From the NCBI GenBank assembly GCA_937881505.1, contig CALGEM010000295.1, positions 1 to 14,269 on the forward strand: 14,269 nt of DNA. Direction: 5' to 3'. The notes beneath the pieces are model-generated. The model had not been told where the DNA came from, searched no databases, and saw nothing but the letters and a program-made list of their open reading frames with translations. Numbering within the stretch: the first letter of the stretch is position 1; each line of letters opens with the position of its first letter. Shown here one piece after another: positions 1 to 5,455 of the stretch. The stretch is from an uncultured euryarchaeote. Lineage in GTDB: Archaea > Thermoplasmatota > Poseidoniia > Poseidoniales > Poseidoniaceae. Position numbers and translations under genes: made by a program.

Positions 1-707
1 TTTCCGGCCTCGGAGATGTACATGAAGAGGTCAGCGTCTTTGGCGCCCAATCGGTTCGTTTTCAAAATCAAATCCACCAAGTGATCGTCCTCGATGGTGA
101 TGTCCCAATCCTTGCCTGATTTCCCGGTGAAGGAGAACACCACGTCGTGGCGGCCTTCGGCTTCTTCACCCTTGATGTGCTTGACATGCATGGATTTGAG
201 GGTCGTCAGTCCGTAGGATTCGTTGGCGCGGGCGTATTCATCGGAACCGACCCGAATGTTGTACAAATCCATCAATCGTACCACGAGGGCTGCGACGGTG
301 TCAAGACTCATGTCGCCAGCATCGATATCACGGGCCACCTGTCGACGCAGGCGCGGCAATTGCGAAGCAAAATACGCCACGTCGTCATACTTCATCTCCG
401 TCGTGATCTCCGTCCAGTCGGGGTGGTAACGGTATTGCAGTCGACCCTTCACGTCTCGCCCCGTCGCTTGGATGTGGCCGCGTGGGTTGGGGCAAATCCA
501 AACATCCTCCCACGCGGGAGGTAAGCCCATGCTGTTCCAGCGTTGAATTCGGTCTTCCTCTTCGATGGGATCGCCGTCTGGAGCGAGGTATTCCCACTCC
601 ACTTCGCCTTCTTCGGTTGCAATATTGCGCCTAGAAACGCCACGCAGAGAGGGGTCGCTGCGGATGAGTGTTGCTCGGCGCAACGCTTCTTCCGCATCAA
701 CAGGCAT
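1..707 (-). CDS. DNA topoisomerase IB, N-terminal part (cut by left edge)
   Basis: The minus strand is open from an ATG at 707 to the window edge: 235 codons with no stop and the C-terminus missing. An in-frame TGA at 725-723 leaves this ATG as the only good start. The translation matches the poxvirus/bacterial-type small topoisomerase IB, which relaxes supercoils through a transient 3'-phosphotyrosyl nick. Seen: the N-terminal DNA-binding signature with LPPAWEDVWICP (62-73), HIQATGRD (78-85) and QYRYHP (91-96); the start of the catalytic domain with IRVGSDEYA (151-159), whose R152 matches the first catalytic arginine; and a GKSGKDW beta-hairpin (195-201) carrying the catalytic lysine. The second catalytic Arg, the His and the nucleophilic Tyr lie beyond the window, so activity cannot be judged. 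The family is usually about 330-370 residues. The gene follows the isoaspartyl peptidase by 41 bases on the same strand; no clear Shine-Dalgarno is visible. Family call is secure; use in this organism is inferred. Confidence 0.9.
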   Translation of the reverse strand, partial: MPVDAEEALRRATLIRSDPSLRGVSRRNIATEEGEVEWEYLAPDGDPIEEEDRIQRWNSMGLPPAWEDVWICPNPRGHIQATGRDVKGRLQYRYHPDWTEITTEMKYDDVAYFASQLPRLRRQVARDIDAGDMSLDTVAALVVRLMDLYNIRVGSDEYARANESYGLTTLKSMHVKHIKGEEAEGRHDVVFSFTGKSGKDWDITIEDDHLVDLILKTNRLGAKDADLFMYISEAG

Positions 708-748
708 AATCGCTTGCCATGCTCAACAGGTCATGAACTTAGGGGCGT

Positions 749-1699
749 TTATGATTGAACGAAGTCCGGTCCAATCCCCACCTTGCAGTCGCCATCAACG
801 TACAGGCCGCGGTACATCAGCATGGTCTGGAACGGCATGACCACCTGACCGTCCACGTTGACAGCGATGAGCCCTCCGCGCCCACCCAACGGTTCAACCT
901 CCTTGAGTACCATATGAGCAGCTTCTTCCAACCCGACATTGCGGTGGTGAACGGCCACCGAATGAGCCGCTACGGTTCGAATGAATGCCTCACCCACGCC
1001 GGTGCATGAAACGGCGATGCTTGGGTCCGCCCATGTTCCAGCACCAATGATGGGCGTGTCGCCGACGCGTCCGACGGGCTTACCCGTCATGCCACCGGTG
1101 GACGTTGCTGCAGCGACACAGCCGTGTACGTCCAAAGCGACTGCGCCGACCGTGCCCCATCCATCCTCTTCCCCGTCGTGGTCGAGCAGCGCATCTTCCT
1201 CGTCGGTGGCGCCGGGGCGCAATCGCTGCGATTTCCACTTCTGCCATTGTGCTCTTCGCAAATCGGTTTCAAACCACGACGAATCCATTTGTTCAACCTC
1301 GTGCTTCTTGGCGAATTCATCGCCCGGCCGACCAGCCAACATGACGGGCCAACCCTGCTTGAGCAGGTGTTGTGCGGCTCGGACAGGATGGCGCGTGGTG
1401 GTCAGGCCGATGACCGATCCGGCGGCTTGGTCTTCGCCTCTCATGATGCTTGCATCCATACCAACGTGGCCGTTTTCGTCCAACACCGAGCCGAGGCCTG
1501 CGTTGAACAAGGGCTCGTTTTCCATCGCTTCAACAGCAAGGGTGACTGCTTCCAGGGCGTCCAAATCGCCGGCTTGCAGGCGCTCACCGAGGTCGTTGAG
1601 AAGCGCTTCCATGCAGGCCACACGTTGGGGGTCAGCATCGGTCATGCCGCGCCACGGACCGTCGCCACCTGCACCACCGTGCACGGCGAGGACGACCAA
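749..1699 (-). CDS. Isoaspartyl peptidase / L-asparaginase (Ntn-hydrolase, family T2)
   Basis: A 316-residue member of the plant-type asparaginase / isoaspartyl dipeptidase family. These are made as an inactive precursor that cuts itself to expose an N-terminal threonine nucleophile. They hydrolyse beta-aspartyl (isoAsp) peptides released from damaged proteins and, more weakly, asparagine. Seen: the N-terminal VHGGAGG (6-12); FNAGLGSVLD (65-74); an acidic, poorly conserved linker (about 160-181) just before the cleavage site; GTVGAVALD (182-190) with T183 as predicted nucleophile; TSTGGMTGK (199-207); R211 and D214 for substrate carboxylate binding; CTGVGE (232-237); and GGRGG (272-276). Length is normal. 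The start is a TTG at 1699, which gives the usual short lead to VHGGAG and sits 4 bases after a GAGGTGA ribosome-binding site. It lies 9 bases behind the cyclophilin gene and is almost certainly translated together with it. Located in the cytoplasm, with no signal peptide. Confidence 0.92.
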   Translation of the reverse strand: MVVLAVHGGAGGDGPWRGMTDADPQRVACMEALLNDLGERLQAGDLDALEAVTLAVEAMENEPLFNAGLGSVLDENGHVGMDASIMRGEDQAAGSVIGLTTTRHPVRAAQHLLKQGWPVMLAGRPGDEFAKKHEVEQMDSSWFETDLRRAQWQKWKSQRLRPGATDEEDALLDHDGEEDGWGTVGAVALDVHGCVAAATSTGGMTGKPVGRVGDTPIIGAGTWADPSIAVSCTGVGEAFIRTVAAHSVAVHHRNVGLEEAAHMVLKEVEPLGGRGGLIAVNVDGQVVMPFQTMLMYRGLYVDGDCKVGIGPDFVQS

Positions 1700-1703
1700 G
1701 GAC

Positions 1704-1710
1704 TCACCTC
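1704..1710 (-). promoter_or_regulatory. Shine-Dalgarno site for the isoaspartyl peptidase, overlapping the cyclophilin stop
   Basis: Read on the minus strand this is GAGGTGA, complementary to the usual 16S rRNA 3' end. It is followed by four bases and then the TTG start codon at 1699. It overlaps the TGA stop of the cyclophilin gene (1711-1709), so ribosomes finishing cyclophilin end on the next initiation site. This decides the non-ATG start and supports translational coupling. Confidence 0.8.
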
Positions 1711-2269
1711 ACTCAAGAACGGTGCAGCGGATGATTTGCTGGGGCGTTTTGGGGCGGTCGCTGTGGTTTGTTCGAATGTTTTCGATGGTTCTCACGACGT
1801 CCATGCCCTCGATAACTTGACCGAAAACGGGATGCGCGGATGGCGACCTTGTGTCCCACCAGTCAAGGAAATCGTTGTGCTTGGTGTTGATGAAAAATTG
1901 TGAACCACCGCTGTCCGGTCGGCCGGTGTTGGCCATGGACAAGGTGCCGACCTTGTTGGTGAATTGAGCGTTCTCAGGGTGTTCATCGGGGATGTTTCCA
2001 CCGCGGTTTCGCACAATGGTTTGACCGTCGCTGGTGGTGTATTTTCCACCGCTCTTTGGGCCACCAGTGCCTGCCCGTGGAGAATTTGGGTCGGCTGAGT
2101 AAGGGCATCCTCCTTGGAGCATGAAGCCCTTGATCACCCGGTGGAAATGCAAACCGTCGTAGTAGCCTTGTTGCACCAAATCAAGGAAATTACCGGCCGT
2201 GATGGGCATGGTGTCGGTGAACAATTCGATGGTGATGTTGCCGGAGGTCGTTTCCATGAGGACTTGCAT
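1709..2269 (-). CDS. Cyclophilin-type peptidyl-prolyl cis-trans isomerase
   Basis: A 186-residue single-domain cyclophilin that catalyses cis-trans isomerisation of peptide bonds before proline and so helps protein folding. Seen: FHRVIKGFMLQGG (42-54) with the catalytic R44, plus F49 and Q52; the second signature around SMANTG (111-116) and SQFFI (123-127); and HPVFGQVIEGMDVV (146-159) near the C-terminus. Residues 55-95 carry a glycine-rich insertion (GTGGPKSGGKY) typical of the longer prokaryotic forms. There is no signal peptide or membrane segment, so it should be cytoplasmic. The ATG at 2269 is used; a second ATG four codons in (2257) is possible, and neither has a clear ribosome-binding site. 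It is the first gene of the minus-strand operon and diverges from the glutathione peroxidase across 88 bases. Confidence 0.95.
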   Translation of the reverse strand: MQVLMETTSGNITIELFTDTMPITAGNFLDLVQQGYYDGLHFHRVIKGFMLQGGCPYSADPNSPRAGTGGPKSGGKYTTSDGQTIVRNRGGNIPDEHPENAQFTNKVGTLSMANTGRPDSGGSQFFINTKHNDFLDWWDTRSPSAHPVFGQVIEGMDVVRTIENIRTNHSDRPKTPQQIIRCTVLE

Positions 2270-2328
2270 GGTTCAACCACAGAGCGGCACTTGAAGAGGA
2301 TTTGCCTGTCTTGCGGGGGAAGCACATG

Positions 2329-2336
2329 TTCATAAT
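2329..2336 (+). promoter_or_regulatory. Possible archaeal TATA box for the peroxidase gene
   Basis: TTCATAAT is the only A/T-rich octamer in the 88-base divergent gap (2270-2357). Its centre lies about 26 bases before the ATG at 2358, and there is no Shine-Dalgarno before that ATG. In archaea a TATA box about 26 bases upstream of the first codon would give a leaderless mRNA. This is a weak call from position and composition only. No comparable TATA-like site is visible for the opposite-strand cyclophilin gene. Confidence 0.3.
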
Positions 2337-2357
2337 GGGCCGTGAAAACGAACAGAT

Positions 2358-2810
2358 ATGACCCACTTGCTCGACGAACCTTTCCAGACCATGAACGGCG
2401 AAACAACGACCCTGCGCAACCTTGGTGGCGAGCGTTGGTTGGTGGTGAACGTCGCCAGCGCCTGCGGCGCCACACCCCAATATGCAGGTTTGCAAGAACT
2501 CCACGAGAAGCACGATGACCTGACCGTGGTCGGCTTCCCCTGCAACCAATTCGGGGCCCAGGAGCCCGGAACACACGACGAAATATGCGAGTTCACCTCC
2601 TCCAAATACAACGTCACGTTCCCGTTGATGGCGAAAATCGACGTCAACGGCTCGGACCGCCTTCCTTTGTTTGAGCGCCTGTGTCAAAACGCCGTGGCCG
2701 GGGGCGAAGCAGGTGATGTGCGCTGGAATTTTGAGAAGTTCCTCATCGATGGCGACGGCAACGTTGAACGCTTCTCAACCCGGGCTCAACCCGGTGCCTT
2801 GGGTCTTTGA
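2358..2810 (+). CDS. Glutathione peroxidase-family thiol peroxidase
   Basis: A 150-residue thioredoxin-fold peroxidase that reduces hydrogen or lipid peroxides; most prokaryotic members use thioredoxin rather than glutathione. Seen: NVASACGATPQY (31-42) with the peroxidatic cysteine C36 (Cys, not selenocysteine); GFPCNQFG (59-66) with Q64 of the catalytic tetrad; QEPGT (68-72); VTFPLMAKIDVNG (86-98); and WNFEKFLID (123-131) giving W123 and N124. The length is slightly short but complete. One oddity: in bacterial relatives the resolving cysteine usually sits in an EI..FC context, but here that position is T80 and the nearest cysteine, C77, is three residues earlier. The gene diverges from the cyclophilin operon and converges on the NmrA-like gene with no gap. 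Cytoplasmic, with no export signal. The start ATG is the first in frame before the conserved core. Confidence 0.92.
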   Translation: MTHLLDEPFQTMNGETTTLRNLGGERWLVVNVASACGATPQYAGLQELHEKHDDLTVVGFPCNQFGAQEPGTHDEICEFTSSKYNVTFPLMAKIDVNGSDRLPLFERLCQNAVAGGEAGDVRWNFEKFLIDGDGNVERFSTRAQPGALGL

Positions 2811-3743
2811 TTACGGTTTTTTGTAGCGCCGTTCTTTGAGGTCGTTCTGGTAGCGCATCCCGAAGGAAGCACCGTGCTTTGCAATCCATGTTGAGAACAA
2901 GCGCGTACCGTTGGGGGGCGCATCCGACGCCATTAGCCCTTGACGCAACCCTTTGATCTCGGCGCGCGTGATGACATCATCTTGCAAGAAAACGCCCAGA
3001 ACCCGGCCAAAGAGCCACGCACCGAGCGGCGGCATCGGTAAAATCAGCCGTTTGAGCCCCATCGATTTCGCCATCATGCCGATGTAATCCTTGTACCGAA
3101 AAGTCTCAGGCCCCGTTACGTCCACCACCGTATTTTCTGTAATTCGGCCCTGCTGAATGGCGACTTCAGCCACATCTTCCACGTGAACGGGTTGAATCGG
3201 ATAGTTTCCAAAGCCAAACACGCCGAAGACTGGAAACCGCCTCAGCATCCATGCGATGTTGTTGATGAGCACGTTCCGCTCTCCTCCAAACAACACGGTC
3301 GGCCTCAAGATCGAATAGGACAATCCTGAGGCTTTCAGCATGTTTTCAACCTGCACTTTCCCTTCGAAATACGTCCAATTCGGCGCTTTGGTCGGATTGG
3401 CCACCGAAAACTGGACGATGCGCTTCACGCCCGCTTCTTTGGCCGCTTCGTACAATCGGCGAGTGTTTTCCACGGCCGTGTTGTGGGCAAATTGTTGCTG
3501 TCGCTTATTGTAGCGAACCCAGTAGGTGTTGTAGAGAACCTCGGCCCCCCGAAGAGAATCCACCAAGCGCTCCTTGTCGTCGAAATCCAACCCGTGAACC
3601 TCGACTCGGCCGCCAAACGGATCGTCCCGCCCCACGGCGTTGGTCAAGGTACGAACATGAACGTCCTGGTCCAACAAATGATGTGCAATCCACCGGCCAG
3701 AATACCCGAACGCACCGGTCACCACGTGCAAGGGCCGCTCCAT
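2811..3743 (-). CDS. NmrA/NDUFA9-like NAD(P)-binding protein (atypical short-chain dehydrogenase)
   Basis: A 310-residue extended/atypical SDR with an N-terminal Rossmann fold. Seen: the dinucleotide motif VTGAFGYSGRWIA (8-20), with G10, G13 and G16 spaced as in this family; LDFDD (52-56), the usual acidic turn; an IVQFSV strand (109-114); YFEGK (125-129) at the Tyr-xxx-Lys position; LRPTVLFG (146-153); PVHVEDVAEV (185-194); and DVTGPETFRYKDY (208-220), which resembles the substrate-domain region of the NDUFA9 and epimerase relatives. The C-terminal third has hydrophobic stretches (about 232-254) but no clear membrane anchor. Relatives include quinone- or redox-sensing NmrA proteins, complex I accessory subunits and sugar epimerases, so I do not assign a substrate. 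The gene stands alone, pointing away from the helicase, with its TAA stop touching the peroxidase TGA stop. Confidence 0.85.
   Translation of the reverse strand: MERPLHVVTGAFGYSGRWIAHHLLDQDVHVRTLTNAVGRDDPFGGRVEVHGLDFDDKERLVDSLRGAEVLYNTYWVRYNKRQQQFAHNTAVENTRRLYEAAKEAGVKRIVQFSVANPTKAPNWTYFEGKVQVENMLKASGLSYSILRPTVLFGGERNVLINNIAWMLRRFPVFGVFGFGNYPIQPVHVEDVAEVAIQQGRITENTVVDVTGPETFRYKDYIGMMAKSMGLKRLILPMPPLGAWLFGRVLGVFLQDDVITRAEIKGLRQGLMASDAPPNGTRLFSTWIAKHGASFGMRYQNDLKERRYKKP
2817..2822 (+). terminator. T6 tract just past the peroxidase stop
   Basis: A run of six T on the plus strand starts six bases after the peroxidase stop codon, inside the 3' end of the opposite-strand NmrA-like gene, where it encodes a C-terminal lysine run. 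Archaeal RNA polymerase can stop at such U-rich tracts without a hairpin, and no strong stem is seen next to it. The call rests on position and composition. Confidence 0.4.
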
Positions 3744-3922
3744 GGTAATGCATCGTCAACCAGCCCATCAAACCCGAGGGCGAAGGATTGCCTCATCGCA
3801 CATGAACAGTGTCGCGGTCACCGTTTCCACCCTCGGTCTTCATAGGGAATGGGTTGGACGACGAACCGGAACGGTTGGTCCGAAGGCATTGGTCCCGGGG
3901 TGTTCGTCCTTGAGGCAACGAG
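3744..3922. other. 179-base divergent intergenic region between NmrA-like gene and helicase
   Basis: This gap must hold the promoters of both flanking genes. No convincing TATA box or -10/-35 pair is visible in either direction. It contains an imperfect inverted repeat (3856-3881, listed separately) and, just before the helicase ATG, a TTGAGG stretch whose GAGG (3912-3915) lies seven bases upstream and may be a ribosome-binding site. Short open frames crossing this region look like chance readings. Confidence 0.6.
3856..3881 (+). repeat. Imperfect inverted repeat upstream of the helicase gene
   Basis: The inner arms are AACCG (3864-3868) and CGGTT (3872-3876) around a GAA loop. The outer arms are GGAC (3856-3859) and GTCC (3878-3881), with unequal unpaired bases between inner and outer arms. 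It ends about 41 bases before the helicase ATG, so it could be a protein-binding site or a fold in the helicase mRNA leader. The base pairing is directly visible; a role is speculation. Confidence 0.4.
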
Positions 3923-5416
3923 ATGTCAACCTTCACCGAACTCCACCTTGATGAGCGAATACTCGAGGCCCTTCACGCCGAAGGCTACAGAACGCCAACT
4001 CCCGTTCAGGCCGAGACCATTCCCGCCCTCATGAACGGCCGGGACGTGCTTGGCATCGCCCAAACAGGGACGGGAAAAACCGCAGCGTTTGCTCTCCCAA
4101 TTCTCCATCATCTGGCCGCAGAGAAACCCGCCAACGGCCGCCCCATCCGTGCCTTGATGCTTACGCCAACCCGGGAGCTGGCTGCCCAAATCGGCGACCG
4201 TCTTCGTGTGTACGGACGCCATCTTCCATTGTATTCCACCGTCATTTTTGGCGGCGTAGGCCAATCGCCCCAAGTCAAAGCCCTGCACCGTGGGGTGGAC
4301 ATGCTCGTGGCCACGCCTGGCCGTTTACTCGACCTGCACGAACAAGGCCACGTCGATTTGAGTGAAGTGCAACATTTTGTTCTCGATGAAGCCGACCGCA
4401 TGCTCGACATGGGGTTCAGCAAAGATGTTGACCGCATTCTCCGACTCATGCCCGAACGACGTCAGAACTTGATGTTCAGTGCGACCATGCCAAAGGCGAT
4501 CGGTAGCCTTGCCAACGACATGTTGTACCAACCGGTCAGCGTTGACATCAGTCCCGAAGCGCCCACGACCGACCGCATTGAGCAGTACGTTTCCTTCGTC
4601 CGCAAACAGGACAAACGCGAACTGCTCATCGACTTGCTGGAAGGCCAAATGGTCTCGTGCGGCATCGTGTTCACGCGCACGAAGCACGGCGCCAACCGTC
4701 TGGCAAAGCAATTGGAAAAGGTGGGGATTCCCGCTGACTCCATCCACGGCGACAAGAGCCAAACGGCACGGACACGAGCGCTTGAACGCTTCAGAAACGG
4801 GGAGGTCTTCGTTCTGGTCGCAACGGACATCGCCAGTCGCGGCATCGATGTGGAAGACATCACCCATGTATTCAATTTCGACTTGCCAAACGAGCCTGAA
4901 GTCTACATCCATCGCATTGGAAGAACGGCGCGTGCTGGCCGTGAGGGCCTTGCCTACGCGTTTTGTGATGAGTCCGAATCTGGCTATCTGGTCGGTATTC
5001 AACGCCTGCTCGGCCACGACATCGAGGTGCTGGAAGACCAACCCTACCACTTTGAGAAAGCCCGCCCCAAACCGGGGCAAAAACCGGGCCGCGTCAAAGG
5101 TTCACCCGTGGGTGGACCTTCTCGACGAGGGACGGGCAGAGGGCGCGACATGCGTCGCTACAACCGTGGCGGACAGAAGCGCAGGGAGCAACAACAACGC
5201 TCGAACAAATCACCGGGACAGGGTCGAAAGCCCAACAATCGCTCACAACGAGGGCAACGCAGCGACCAACCCAACCGCCCCTCAGGGGGCAGGCCGCCTC
5301 AACCGAACCAACGCCGTGGCAAGCAACAAGGTCGTTCAAACGCCTCCAACCGTCGTTCTTCAAACCGTTCTCATCGCTCCAATCGCCGCCAACCTCGGCG
5401 CGATGACCGCTCATGA
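3923..5416 (+). CDS. DEAD-box ATP-dependent RNA helicase (RhlE-like) with basic disordered tail
   Basis: A 497-residue helicase that unwinds or remodels RNA using ATP. All core motifs are intact: Q motif with TPTPVQ (24-29); motif I AQTGTGKT (46-53); PTRELA (82-87); TPGRLLD (131-137); motif II DEAD (155-158); motif III SAT (186-188); motif IV IVFTRT (248-253); motif V ATDIASRGIDV (300-310); motif VI HRIGRTARAG (330-339). Order and spacing match bacterial and archaeal RhlE/CshA-type proteins. From about residue 380 the protein becomes a roughly 118-residue tail made almost wholly of Arg, Gly, Gln, Asn, Ser and Pro, probably disordered and RNA-binding. The ATG at 3923 gives the normal short lead to the Q motif and has GAGG seven bases upstream. 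The PIN gene follows after 39 bases on the same strand, so the two may be co-transcribed. Cytoplasmic. Confidence 0.95.
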   Translation: MSTFTELHLDERILEALHAEGYRTPTPVQAETIPALMNGRDVLGIAQTGTGKTAAFALPILHHLAAEKPANGRPIRALMLTPTRELAAQIGDRLRVYGRHLPLYSTVIFGGVGQSPQVKALHRGVDMLVATPGRLLDLHEQGHVDLSEVQHFVLDEADRMLDMGFSKDVDRILRLMPERRQNLMFSATMPKAIGSLANDMLYQPVSVDISPEAPTTDRIEQYVSFVRKQDKRELLIDLLEGQMVSCGIVFTRTKHGANRLAKQLEKVGIPADSIHGDKSQTARTRALERFRNGEVFVLVATDIASRGIDVEDITHVFNFDLPNEPEVYIHRIGRTARAGREGLAYAFCDESESGYLVGIQRLLGHDIEVLEDQPYHFEKARPKPGQKPGRVKGSPVGGPSRRGTGRGRDMRRYNRGGQKRREQQQRSNKSPGQGRKPNNRSQRGQRSDQPNRPSGGRPPQPNQRRGKQQGRSNASNRRSSNRSHRSNRRQPRRDDRS

Positions 5417-5455
5417 GGAAGCGGCGCAAACATGATGATTTGACCGCACCCCACA

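Noticed and set aside
147..524. Plus-strand 125-codon frame at the left edge
   Set aside because: Antisense to the topoisomerase IB frame, which is fully open and shows clear family motifs.
981..1903. Two long plus-strand open frames (279 and 259 codons) opposite the isoaspartyl peptidase and cyclophilin
   Set aside because: Both are antisense to genes with intact family motifs; their translations show no domain and have the composition expected of shadow frames in G/C-rich DNA.
4325..5435. Long open frames overlapping the helicase (251 codons minus, 318 codons plus in another frame)
   Set aside because: The helicase frame carries every DEAD-box motif; the overlapping frames have no recognisable features.
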